NCBI RefSeq assembly: GCF_014645815.1
Contig: NZ_BMML01000004.1
Location: forward strand, 434,001 to 498,000
DNA: 64,000 bases
Source of the DNA: Streptomyces fuscichromogenes
Lineage (GTDB): Bacteria > Actinomycetota > Actinomycetes > Streptomycetales > Streptomycetaceae
Reading direction: 5' to 3'
Part shown: positions 53,136-61,819 of the stretch, in pieces
How positions within the stretch are numbered: the stretch's first letter is position 1
Layout: each line of letters begins with the position of its first letter
Made by a program: the position numbers and the translations under genes
The notes under the pieces: model-generated
What the model saw: the letters and a program-made list of their open reading frames with translations, nothing else
Database searches by the model: none
Told to the model about the DNA's origin: nothing

Positions 53136-54482
53136 GTGACGGGGACCGAGACCGAGGCACGCACGATCGTCAGCACCGACGACGGGAAACGGGTTCTGGT
53201 TCAAGAGGGCGGCGGGCGCTGGTCGTTGCCGCGCCATCCGGCCGGAGCACCGGAGCGCACCCGCGCCGTGCTGCGGGACCGCTGGGGCGTGGACACCGTC
53301 CGCCTCGGCACGCTGGCCGACACCGCGAGCGGTCCGGAAGCCGGCCCGGTGTACGCACACCAGTGGTGTCCGGTGTCGTCGGCCGTCGCCGAGTCCGCGC
53401 GCTGGGTCGGCGCGTCCGACGTCGAGGCGCTGACCGGTCTCGATCCGGTGGACCGCACGCTGCTCGAAGGGTGGTTCAGCGGTGAGGTCGCCCTCGCGGA
53501 CGTTCCGTGGACGCGTCCCGGCTGGTACACCGAGGCGACCGACTGGCTCACCGCCCGGCTGCGGGACCGCGGGGACGAACTCACCGGCCCGGTCGAGCAG
53601 TTCCTGATCTCGCCCTGGGCGTGCACGTTGCGTGCGCCGACCGCGCAGGGCCATGTCTTCCTGAAGGCGGCGCCGCCGGCCTTCCCCCACGAGCCGGTCC
53701 TGACCCAGCGGCTCGGCACCTGGTTCCCGGACAACATCGTCCCGGTGCTCGCCGTGGAACCGGAACGCGGCTGGCTGCTCTCCGCCGACATCGGCGCCTG
53801 CACCTACATCGAGGACGTGACGGTCGCCGACGACGTGCCCCGGTACCGGTCGTCGGTCGTGCGGTACGCGGAAATGCAGCGGTTCACAGCCGAACGAATC
53901 GGCGAGCTGGCCGAGTTGGGCGTACCGGATCGCAGACCGGGCTCCCTTCCCGGCCTGTTCGAGCGGATGCTCTCCGAGCCGGAACGCCTCGGTGTGGGGC
54001 AGGAGTGGGGGCTGACCGTCGACGAGCACCACCGACTCCTGGGTTTCCGGGCGGAGTTCGCCCGGCGCTGTGCCGAGCTGGCCGAGACCGGCCTCCCGGA
54101 CGTCCTGGTCAACATCGACTTCTGGCACGGCAACGTCTCGTTCCGGCCGCAGGGGGACATCTTCTTCGACTGGGCCGAGACGGGCATCGGCAGTCCCCTG
54201 TGCGGACTGACCACGGTCCTGCGGGAGTTCGAACAGAACGAGATAGCCGACGGGGAGCGGGTGCAGCAGGCGCTGGTCGACGCCTACCTGGACCGGTGGA
54301 CGCCGTACGCGTCCCGGGACCGGATCGCCGACGCGTACCCGCTGGGCCTCCAGGCGGCGATCGTCTGGCGGGCCTGGTCGTGGCGGGACTGCGTCGTGCC
54401 CGTGCCCGCGCCGGAGCGCCACGACGGGTTCCGGCACGCGGTCGCGGCCAACCTGCGCAGATTGCTGGCCTTCGTTGACTGA
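53136..54482 (+). CDS. APH-family phosphotransferase-like protein with degenerate NUDIX-like N-terminus
   Basis: 448 aa from GTG 53136, which has AAGGGGGAG before it; GTG 53112 overlaps the exporter stop (GTGA) and is an alternative. Residues ~10-110 have a NUDIX-like layout (VLVQEGGGRWSLPRH and a helix RAVLRDRWGVD) but lack the acidic NUDIX-box residues. The C-terminal ~300 residues are APH-like: VNIDFWHGNVSF replaces the usual HxDxxxxN loop, with IFFDWAETG as the metal-binding Asp motif. The altered loop may reduce or change kinase activity. It is the second APH-like protein of the cluster; possible self-resistance or tailoring. Phosphorylation has not been shown by sequence. Confidence 0.7.
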   Translation: MTGTETEARTIVSTDDGKRVLVQEGGGRWSLPRHPAGAPERTRAVLRDRWGVDTVRLGTLADTASGPEAGPVYAHQWCPVSSAVAESARWVGASDVEALTGLDPVDRTLLEGWFSGEVALADVPWTRPGWYTEATDWLTARLRDRGDELTGPVEQFLISPWACTLRAPTAQGHVFLKAAPPAFPHEPVLTQRLGTWFPDNIVPVLAVEPERGWLLSADIGACTYIEDVTVADDVPRYRSSVVRYAEMQRFTAERIGELAELGVPDRRPGSLPGLFERMLSEPERLGVGQEWGLTVDEHHRLLGFRAEFARRCAELAETGLPDVLVNIDFWHGNVSFRPQGDIFFDWAETGIGSPLCGLTTVLREFEQNEIADGERVQQALVDAYLDRWTPYASRDRIADAYPLGLQAAIVWRAWSWRDCVVPVPAPERHDGFRHAVAANLRRLLAFVD

Positions 54483-56079
54483 GCCAGTGAAGACCCCGGT
54501 GGTGCGCCGTCGTACCGCAGGCGCCCAGTCCCAGGGACGTGGCGAGGCGGAGCTGACGGCGGCGGTGGCCCGCATCTGGCACGACCTGCTCGGTGCCGAG
54601 GCCACGGACGACGACGACTTCTTCGAGCTGGGCGGCGACTCGCTGCTGGCCACCTGGGCCGTCGCCCGGATCCAGGACGAGCTCGGCATCGACGTCACCC
54701 TCGACGACCTCTTCCGGCAGACCCGGCTGGGCGCGCTCGTCGCCCACTTGCGGCTGCTGCCGGGCCGCCCGCGCAGCGGCGAAGCGGCCGCGGCCGCCGA
54801 CGGCGGGGAACTCACCGCCGCGGAGCGGGCCGTGTGGCTCGCGGCGGAGCTCGCGCCGCAGCCGACCGCGTACCTCATCAGCGTCGTGGTGCAGGTCCGC
54901 GGCGACCTCACCGCGGACCTGCTGGAAGCCGCCCTGGACGATGTGATCACCCGGCACGAGGCGTTGCGTACGGCCTTTCCGCTGGTGGGCACCGAGCCGC
55001 ACCGACAGGTCGTGGCGCCGGTGCGCGGTCGGGTCCCCCGGGTGACCGAGGCCGATCCGCCCGGTCCGCAGCGGTTGCGCGAACTGGCCGCCGAGGACGC
55101 CGGACGACCCGTCGACCTGGAACGGGCCCCCTTGTTCCGGGCCCGGCTGGTCGCCCACCGCGATCGCGCGGTCGCCCTGCTCCTCACGGTGCACCACGCC
55201 GTCTTCGACGCCCGGTCGCTGGAGCTGCTGGTCCGGGAGCTCGGCGCGTGCTGCGACGCCCGTGCCGACGGCGCAGCCGCGGACCTCACCCCGGTCCCCG
55301 GTCCCGGCGCGTTCGGAGCGCGGCAGCACGCGTGGCTGGCCGGACCCGAAGGGCGGCGAGCGGTCGCGGAGCTCGCCGGGGGCCTGACCGGGCTGCCGGC
55401 CCTCGGCCCGTTCCCCGGGACACGGCCGGCCGGCACCGTGCAACGCGTCGGCGCGCACCGCCGGGAGCCGATCGACACGGGTCTCGCGAGCGCCGTACGC
55501 CGCCTCGCGCTCCGGCACGGCGCCACGCTGCACATGGTCGGACTGGCCGCCTTCGCCGTCGCGCTGGCCGACCTGACCGGCACCGACGACCTGGCCGTCG
55601 GAGCCGCCTTCAGCGGGCGCACCACCCCCGAGGCGCAGAACGCGATCGGATGCTTCGTCAACGTGCTGCCGATCCGGATCCGGACCGGCGGCCCGGAACC
55701 CTTCGCCGAGGTACTGGCCCGGGTCCGGGAGGCCACCCTCTTCGTCGCACGCCACCAGGACGTGCCGTTCGACAGTGTGCGCGCCTGGTTCCGGCAGGAG
55801 GGCGCCGTGCCGCCCGAGATCCGGGTGGCGTTCGGCGCGCAGGACGTGGCGAGACCCACGTACCGCGGCGAGAGCTTCGAACTGATCGGCCGCGAGGCCG
55901 ACACCGAGCAGGCCCGGCTCGATCTGACCTGCTGGCTGGAGGCGGCGGGAGAAGACGGTCTGCAGGCCTTCTGGACCTACCGTCCCGGCCTGCTCACCTC
56001 ATCGGACGTCGCCGGCCTGCATCAGCGTTTCGTCGGTGCGCTGCGGGACGGGACCGGGACGAAGCCGGCGGACAGCTGA
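54475..56079 (+). CDS. NRPS G: T-C didomain
   Basis: 534 aa from TTG 54475 (overlapping the previous stop); GTG 54487 is an alternative start and neither has a strong site. Carrier FFELGGDSLLA at ~50, then condensation domain ~110-525 with VHHAVFDARS near 239, where the last Gly of HHxxxDG is Ala but both His and the Asp remain. NAIGCFVNVLPIR and HQDVPFDSVR are later C motifs. The carrier has no A domain in cis. The protein probably takes an aminoacyl group loaded in trans and condenses it with a partner downstream, such as the free carrier at 56115. Confidence 0.9.
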   Translation: MTEPVKTPVVRRRTAGAQSQGRGEAELTAAVARIWHDLLGAEATDDDDFFELGGDSLLATWAVARIQDELGIDVTLDDLFRQTRLGALVAHLRLLPGRPRSGEAAAAADGGELTAAERAVWLAAELAPQPTAYLISVVVQVRGDLTADLLEAALDDVITRHEALRTAFPLVGTEPHRQVVAPVRGRVPRVTEADPPGPQRLRELAAEDAGRPVDLERAPLFRARLVAHRDRAVALLLTVHHAVFDARSLELLVRELGACCDARADGAAADLTPVPGPGAFGARQHAWLAGPEGRRAVAELAGGLTGLPALGPFPGTRPAGTVQRVGAHRREPIDTGLASAVRRLALRHGATLHMVGLAAFAVALADLTGTDDLAVGAAFSGRTTPEAQNAIGCFVNVLPIRIRTGGPEPFAEVLARVREATLFVARHQDVPFDSVRAWFRQEGAVPPEIRVAFGAQDVARPTYRGESFELIGREADTEQARLDLTCWLEAAGEDGLQAFWTYRPGLLTSSDVAGLHQRFVGALRDGTGTKPADS

Positions 56080-56114
56080 ATCCGTTTCGGCCACCATGAA
56101 GCACTGGAGAGAAT

Positions 56115-56399
56115 ATGCAGGACAGTCATGCGCCGGCCGACCGGACCGCCGCCGACCGGGCGACGGCCGTGGTCACCGAGGAATGGTGCCGGGCGCTCGA
56201 TGTGACGGACCCCTCGCCGGACGACGACTTCTTCGCCGAGGGCGGTAACTCGCTGCTGATCGCCTCGCTGATCGACCGGGTGGAGCGGCGGCTCGGCATC
56301 GTGTTCCCGGTCGAGGTCGCGTTCATCGACGGCACGCTGGGAGCCCTGACCGACGCCTGCGCGGAGCGACTCGTGACGGCCGAGGGGACCACCGCGTGA
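56115..56399 (+). CDS. Free-standing peptidyl carrier protein
   Basis: 94 aa from ATG 56115 with GGAGAGAAT in front. Single carrier fold with DDDFFAEGGNSLLIASL; the Ser (~47) is the phosphopantetheine site. Followed by an ATP-grasp gene through a GTGA overlap. A free carrier next to ligase, oxidase, synthetase-like and A-domain genes suggests that an amino acid is tethered here for modification, or is passed to an ATP-grasp or condensation partner. Confidence 0.93.
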   Translation: MQDSHAPADRTAADRATAVVTEEWCRALDVTDPSPDDDFFAEGGNSLLIASLIDRVERRLGIVFPVEVAFIDGTLGALTDACAERLVTAEGTTA

Positions 56400-57844
56400 G
56401 CGGCGCCCTGCCGCGGCTCGGCGTGCTGCACGCGCCGAACGCGGCCGCGAACCTGCGCGACCTGGTGCTGGCGGGACGCGACCGGTGCGAGGTCGTGCTC
56501 CTGGTCCGCCGCGACGTCGCCGCGGCCGAGCCGGACCTGGTCCGCCTCGGACAGGCGCTGGCCACCGTCGTCGTCATCGGCGACGACGTCACGCACGAGC
56601 TGGCCGGTCTGGGCCTGGACGGCCTGGTGACCTTCCACGACGCGGAGTTGGAGGCGTGCGACGCCGCGGTGCGCGAGCTGGGCCTGCCCGGTGCCACCGA
56701 GGCCGACCAGCCGTGGGACAAGCTGGTGCAACGGCGCCTGCTGAACGCGGCGGGCGTCTCCACGGTGCGTTCGGCACCGGTCGACTCACCGGCGGGGCTG
56801 TTCGAGGCGGCGGCGGAGATCGGGCTGCCCGCGGTCCTCAAGCCCCGCCGCGGCACCGCCAGCACGGACCTCGGCTTCCTGACCGGACCCGCCGATCTGG
56901 AGGCCGAACCCGGCCGGCGGGAGCGCTGGGCGGGCCTGGTGCTGGAGCAGATGATCCAGCGGGCCCCGCATCCGTCCGGCCGCCGCTGGCTGGCCGACTA
57001 CGTGTCGGTGGAGACGGTGACCCACCGTGGCCTGCACACGCATGTGGCCGTCTTCGACAAGACACCGCTCGCCGTGGCCGGTGGCACCGGGCCGTCCCGC
57101 CACGCGGTGCGCGAGACCGGCGACGTACTGCCCGCGCAGCTGCCGCCGCACGTGTACGACGCGGTGCTCGCGACCACCTCCGCGGCGCTGACCGCGCTGA
57201 CCGTGCGGGACCGGGTGAGCCACACCGAACTCCGGGTCTGCGCGGACGGGGTGGAGGTCATCGAGGTCAACGGCCGGCTCGGCGGTGAAGTGGCCGGAAT
57301 GATCGGCATGATGGGCGGCTCCGACCTGGTCCGGGCCGCGTTCGACGTGGCACTGGGCCGACGCCCCGAACTCGCCGCACCGACCCGGCCGGAGGTACTG
57401 GTCAGTCTGTACGTGCCCTTCCCGGAACGGTCCGGTCCGGTCCGCTCGGCCGTCACCCGGCCGCAGGTGCGGGAGCTGCCCGGCGTGGTGCGGGTGGACG
57501 AGGTCGCCCAGCACGGGGCCGCGCGGTCCGACACCGCGTTCCACGCGGTCAAGGTGCTGCTCACCGCGGCCGACGCGGACTCGGCGGGACACCTCGTGCG
57601 CTCCGTGGCGACCAGGGTGGCCCGGCTGTACGAGGCCGACGGCCTGGGCGCCGACCCCTGGCTGCGCCAACTGACCGATGACGGCGACGAGTCGGACGCG
57701 GAGCCCGACAGCGCGAGACCCGTCGACGCGACCCCCGACGGCGCGGCACCCGGCACCACAGGACCTGACAGCGCAGCACCCGGCACCGCAGCACCCGACA
57801 GCGCAGCACCCATCGGCGCGGGAACCAGAGGAGACACCGTATGA
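56396..57844 (+). CDS. ATP-grasp carboxylate-amine ligase (fourth in cluster)
   Basis: 482 aa from GTG 56396. It has QRRLLNAAGVSTVR, AVLKPRRGTASTDLGF (ATP loop), LVLEQMIQRAPHPSG and VEVIEVNGRLGGEVAG, with the metal-binding Glu and Asn intact at the end motif. It differs from the three minus-strand ligases and keeps the canonical ExNxR pattern best. The last ~55 residues are an Asp/Ser/Ala/Pro-rich repetitive tail. Sitting directly after the free carrier gene, it may join the carrier-derived amino acid to another unit. Substrates unknown. Confidence 0.88.
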   Translation: MSGALPRLGVLHAPNAAANLRDLVLAGRDRCEVVLLVRRDVAAAEPDLVRLGQALATVVVIGDDVTHELAGLGLDGLVTFHDAELEACDAAVRELGLPGATEADQPWDKLVQRRLLNAAGVSTVRSAPVDSPAGLFEAAAEIGLPAVLKPRRGTASTDLGFLTGPADLEAEPGRRERWAGLVLEQMIQRAPHPSGRRWLADYVSVETVTHRGLHTHVAVFDKTPLAVAGGTGPSRHAVRETGDVLPAQLPPHVYDAVLATTSAALTALTVRDRVSHTELRVCADGVEVIEVNGRLGGEVAGMIGMMGGSDLVRAAFDVALGRRPELAAPTRPEVLVSLYVPFPERSGPVRSAVTRPQVRELPGVVRVDEVAQHGAARSDTAFHAVKVLLTAADADSAGHLVRSVATRVARLYEADGLGADPWLRQLTDDGDESDAEPDSARPVDATPDGAAPGTTGPDSAAPGTAAPDSAAPIGAGTRGDTV

Positions 57845-59223
57845 GCAGGCCGGTCGAGGAGGCCCTGCGAGCCGCCCTGTGGCCCGGCGACCCGGGCTAC
57901 GACGAGGCCCGCCGGGTATGGAACGGCATGATCGACCGACGGCCGGCCGTCATCGCCCGTTGTTCCGACGCGGCCGACGTGGCCGCCGCGGTGCGGTACG
58001 CGACCGCCGCCGGCCTCGCGGTGACGGTGCGCGGCGGTGGCCACAACGTCGCCGGCCTCGCCCTGGCCGACGACGCTCTGCTCATCGATCTGAGCCCGAT
58101 GCGGAGCGTCGAGGTGGACCCGGTGCGCCGGCTGGCGGTCGCCGGGGGCGGGGCGCTGCTCGCGGACCTCGACGGCGCCACCACCCCGCACGGTCTGGCC
58201 TGCCCCGTCGGTGTGGTCTCCGAGACCGGACTGGGCGGTCTGGCACTCGGCGGCGGATACGGCTGGCTGGCCCGCAAGTGGGGCCTGACCTGTGACCATC
58301 TGACCGCCGCCGAGGTCGTCCTGGCCGACGGCAGCACGGTGCGGGTGTCCGAGGACGACCGTCCGGAACTGCTCTGGGGTCTGCGCGGCGGCGGCGGGAA
58401 CTTCGGCGTCGTCACCGAGTTCACGCTGCGCCTGCGGCCGGTGGACGAGGTGTGGGTCCGCTCCGCCGTGTACCCGGTCGAGCAGGCCGGTGACGCCCTG
58501 CGGGCCTACCGCGACGCCATGCCGTCGCAGCCGGACGACCTCCAACTGGTCGGCGCCTTCAAGCGGGCACCCGCGGCCGACTGGATACCGGCGCGGCTGC
58601 ACGGACAGCCGGTGCTGGCCTTCACCACGGTGTGGCTCGGCGCCGAGGGCGGTCCGCAGGCCGCCGCGGAGCTGTTCGCCGACTGCCCGCCCGCCGGCTC
58701 GTTCGAACGGGTCATGCCCTTCGCCGAACTGCAGGCCATGGGCGACGGCAGCGAACCGGCCGGCCGGCGGTACTACACCACCTCCGGCTATCTCGCCGAC
58801 CTGCCCGCCGATGCCGTCGACGTCCTCGTCCGGTACGCGGTCGACGGCCTGACCAGGTACTCGACCATCGATCTCGGTTACTTCCGGGGCGCGGTGGCAC
58901 GTGTCGACGACGACGCCACCGCCTTCCCCTCACGAGACGCCTCGTTCATCTGCTCCGCCTCCGCGGCCTGGGACGACCCGGCCGGCGACGAACACGGCCG
59001 GGGCTGGGCCGGCGGACTGCTCCGGGACCTCGGGCCATGGCGGTCCGAGGGCAGCTACGTCAACTACACCCAGCGCAGCGGCCGCAGCGCGGCGGAGGTC
59101 TACGGCGCTCACCGCTATGCCCGGCTGGCCGCGCTCAAGGCGGAGGTCGATCCCGCCAACATGTTCCGCGGCAACCACAACATTGCCCCTCGCCCACTCG
59201 CGTCTGAAGGACGACTTCGATGA
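57841..59223 (+). CDS. FAD-linked oxidoreductase, berberine-bridge-enzyme-like
   Basis: 460 aa from ATG 57841, ATGA overlap. The FAD-linked fold is shown by TVRGGGHNVAG, where His is the likely covalent flavin site, then ACPVGVVSETGLGGLALGGG and LLWGLRGGGGNFGVV, and ends with the typical block YVNYTQ and DPANMFRGNHNI. The family oxidises alcohols, amines or C-C bonds using O2. The second cysteinyl flavin bond of bicovalent members is not apparent at its usual spacing. Probable oxidative tailoring of an amino acid or peptide; substrate unknown. Confidence 0.88.
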   Translation: MSRPVEEALRAALWPGDPGYDEARRVWNGMIDRRPAVIARCSDAADVAAAVRYATAAGLAVTVRGGGHNVAGLALADDALLIDLSPMRSVEVDPVRRLAVAGGGALLADLDGATTPHGLACPVGVVSETGLGGLALGGGYGWLARKWGLTCDHLTAAEVVLADGSTVRVSEDDRPELLWGLRGGGGNFGVVTEFTLRLRPVDEVWVRSAVYPVEQAGDALRAYRDAMPSQPDDLQLVGAFKRAPAADWIPARLHGQPVLAFTTVWLGAEGGPQAAAELFADCPPAGSFERVMPFAELQAMGDGSEPAGRRYYTTSGYLADLPADAVDVLVRYAVDGLTRYSTIDLGYFRGAVARVDDDATAFPSRDASFICSASAAWDDPAGDEHGRGWAGGLLRDLGPWRSEGSYVNYTQRSGRSAAEVYGAHRYARLAALKAEVDPANMFRGNHNIAPRPLASEGRLR

Positions 59224-60275
59224 AGACCGCTGAGATGATGTCGACCAACTCGCCGACCGCCCCCCGCCTCTGGGCGGACGCCGACGGAGGCTTCCGACGC
59301 ACACTGGACTCCCCCTGGGCACGTCTCGTCGCGGACCTCCAGGACTCCGTGGTGCGCGCCACCTACACCTACGCGCACAGCCGCGGCGTACGGGCCCTGC
59401 ACTTCCCCATAACCACCCGGACCGTCACCTGCCCCACCGGCCTCGGCAGCGACTCGGTGCCGGTGCCGGTCCAGGTCAACGGCGTGGAGACGTACCTGGC
59501 CGACTCGATGCAGTTCATGCTGGAGTACGGCTGCCGGATCGCCCCGCAGGGCTGCCACAACATCCTGCCCTGCTTCCGCGGGGACGTGCCCGACGCGACC
59601 CACCTCGGGCAGTTCGTGCACAGCGAGGCCGAGATCCCCGGCGACCTCGACGACCTCGTCGACTACGTGAACGGCTATGTGCGGGCCATGGCCTCCGCCG
59701 TGCTCGTCGAACACGGCGACACCCTGGGCCCCCTCCTCGGCGGCCTCGACCACCTGGAGCGGGTGGCGGTCGACGAGCAGCCCTTCGAACGGCTGCGCTT
59801 CGACGAGGCGGTCCGGCTGCTCAAGGGCGAGGGGGTCGTCACGTCCGCCGACGGCGCCCGGTCGCTGAGCCGGGCGGCCGAGCGCCGGCTCATGGAACTC
59901 GTCGGCGAGTTCGTCTGGGTGACCCACTTCGACCACCTCAGCGTCCCGTTCTACCAGGCGTTCTCGGACGGGGACGAACGGGTGGCGGAGAACGCGGACC
60001 TCTACTTCGGTATCGGCGAGGTGGTCGGGTCCGGGCACCGGCACACCACGGGGGAGCAGGTGCGCGCCGGTCTCGCACTGCACAAGGTGCCCGAGCACGA
60101 GTATGCCTGGTACGCGCAGATGAAGGACGAGGCCCCGATGGCCACCTCGGGGTTCGGGCTCGGCGTGGAGCGGTTCCTGCTCTGGGCGCTGCGCCACGAC
60201 GACATCCGCGACATCCCGCTGGTCTCCCGCATCGCGGAAGAGGCCGCCTGGCCCGCCTCGGTCGACCGGCCGTGA
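59220..60275 (+). CDS. Class II aminoacyl-tRNA-synthetase-like protein (AspRS/AsnRS paralogue, no anticodon domain)
   Basis: 351 aa from ATG 59220, ATGA overlap. Motif 2 is the block PCFRGDVPDATHLGQFVH, with EAEIPG following; motif 3 is GFGLGVERFLLWAL then IRDIPLVSR. ADSMQFMLEYGC matches the conserved pre-motif 2 strand of AspRS/AsnRS. The N-terminal OB-fold that reads the anticodon is missing: the first ~50 residues are short and unrelated. Such paralogues include archaeal asparagine synthetase of the AsnRS type and aaRS-like amino acid:carrier-protein ligases. The setting (carrier, ATP-grasp, A domain) favours amino acid activation for amide formation or carrier loading. Neither is proven. 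Confidence 0.85.
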   Translation: MKTAEMMSTNSPTAPRLWADADGGFRRTLDSPWARLVADLQDSVVRATYTYAHSRGVRALHFPITTRTVTCPTGLGSDSVPVPVQVNGVETYLADSMQFMLEYGCRIAPQGCHNILPCFRGDVPDATHLGQFVHSEAEIPGDLDDLVDYVNGYVRAMASAVLVEHGDTLGPLLGGLDHLERVAVDEQPFERLRFDEAVRLLKGEGVVTSADGARSLSRAAERRLMELVGEFVWVTHFDHLSVPFYQAFSDGDERVAENADLYFGIGEVVGSGHRHTTGEQVRAGLALHKVPEHEYAWYAQMKDEAPMATSGFGLGVERFLLWALRHDDIRDIPLVSRIAEEAAWPASVDRP

Positions 60276-61819
60276 CCCGGATGCCCGATGCCCGGCCGCT
60301 CTACGACTGGTTCGGCGCGACCGCCGTGCGTACCCCTGACGCGGTCGCGCTCGACACCGCCGAGCAGCGGCTCACCTATGCGGAACTGGCCGGCCTGGTC
60401 GAGCGGGTGGCCGCCGGTCTGGCCCGGCACGACGCCGCGACGGTGGGCCTGTGCACCAGCGGCACGCTCGGCGGCTACGTCGGCTACCTCGCCGTGCTGC
60501 GGCTGGGCCGCACCGTGGTGCCCGTGAACCCGCGCTCTCCGCTGGTCCGTAACCGCTCGGTCCTGGAACAGGCGGGTGCCGGACTGGTCCTGGCCGACGG
60601 CCCGTCGGCCGGCGCCCTGCGGTCCGCCGACGGCGAGGAGCCGTGGGCCATGCCGATCAGGCTGCTGGAGGAACTCCTCCAGGGTCCGCCGGCCACCGCA
60701 CCGGCGCCGGACCGCACGGACCGCCCCGCGTACATCCTGTTCACCTCGGGGTCGACCGGCGAGCCGAAGGGCGTGCCGATCACCGACGCGAACGCCGCGG
60801 CGTTCCTCGGCTGTGCGATCGACCGGTACGAACTGGGCCCGGACAGCCGGGTCTCGCAGACCTTCAGTTTCACCTTCGACCCGTCCGTCCTGGACCTCTT
60901 CGCCACCTGGGGGGCCGGCGGCACCCTGGTGGTGCCGGAGAAGCGCGAGTTGCTGATCCCCGCCACGTACGCCCGCCGCCGGGCCCTGACCCACTGGTTC
61001 TCGGTGCCCTCGGTGATCACGCTCGCGCAGCGGTACCGGGCACTGCCCCCGGGCGGTCTGCCCGATCTGCGGTGGAGCGTCTTCATGGGCGAGCAACTCA
61101 CCCTGGACCAGGCACGGGCCTGGGCGGCGGCCGCGCCCCGCAGCGTGATCGCCAACGCGTTCGGCCCCACCGAGCTGACCGTGCTCTGCGCCGACTACCG
61201 GCTTCCCGCCGATCCGCGGGACTGGCCCGACACCAGCAACGGAACGGTGCCGATCGGTACGGTGTTCCCGCATCTCGACGCCGTCCTGCTGGACGGGAAC
61301 GGCCGCCCGGCGGACGAGGGGGAGTTGTGCGTACGGGGCGCCCAGCGGTTCGGCGGCTATCTGCTCGCCGACCACAACACCGGGCGGTTCCTCGGCCCGG
61401 CGGGAGCGCCCGTGGAGCCGACGGCCAGACAGGTCCCGGCCGATCACTGGTACCGCCCCGGCGACCGGGTGACGCGGGAGCAGGGGGTGCTGGTGCACCA
61501 GGGGCGACTGGACCGCCAGGTGAAGGTACGGGGGCGGCGCATCGAACTCGGCGAGGTGGAGGCGGCGCTGCGCAGGTGTCCGGGCGTGACCGAGGCCGTG
61601 GTGTTCGACGTGCCGCGGCCCGGCGAGGGCGTCCACCTGCGGGCCGTGCTCACCGGTGATGCCGACCGGGGCGTGGACCTGCGCGGGGAGGTGGCACGGC
61701 TGGTGCCGGACTACGCCGTGCCGGAGAGCTATGTCTGGCTGCCGCAGCTGCCGCTCAACCTCAGCGGCAAGGTGGACCACCGTGCGCTGCGGCACGCCGT
61801 CGTGGACGAGGGGTGCTGA
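60272..61819 (+). CDS. Free-standing NRPS adenylation domain, substrate not recognised
   Basis: 515 aa from GTG 60272, GTGA overlap. A3 LFTSGSTGEPKG, A4 TFDPSVLDLFATWG, A5 NAFGPTELT, A7 YRPGDRVT, A8 GRLDRQVKVRGRRIE, A10 PLNLSGKVDHR. Pocket residues read DPLFVMAVLK, for which I know no precedent. The A4 region with Pro after Asp and WFSVPSVI look like the DltA/stand-alone A domains rather than modular ones. Probably loads the free carrier at 56115 or the orphan carrier of NRPS G. Confidence 0.9.
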   Translation: MTRMPDARPLYDWFGATAVRTPDAVALDTAEQRLTYAELAGLVERVAAGLARHDAATVGLCTSGTLGGYVGYLAVLRLGRTVVPVNPRSPLVRNRSVLEQAGAGLVLADGPSAGALRSADGEEPWAMPIRLLEELLQGPPATAPAPDRTDRPAYILFTSGSTGEPKGVPITDANAAAFLGCAIDRYELGPDSRVSQTFSFTFDPSVLDLFATWGAGGTLVVPEKRELLIPATYARRRALTHWFSVPSVITLAQRYRALPPGGLPDLRWSVFMGEQLTLDQARAWAAAAPRSVIANAFGPTELTVLCADYRLPADPRDWPDTSNGTVPIGTVFPHLDAVLLDGNGRPADEGELCVRGAQRFGGYLLADHNTGRFLGPAGAPVEPTARQVPADHWYRPGDRVTREQGVLVHQGRLDRQVKVRGRRIELGEVEAALRRCPGVTEAVVFDVPRPGEGVHLRAVLTGDADRGVDLRGEVARLVPDYAVPESYVWLPQLPLNLSGKVDHRALRHAVVDEGC

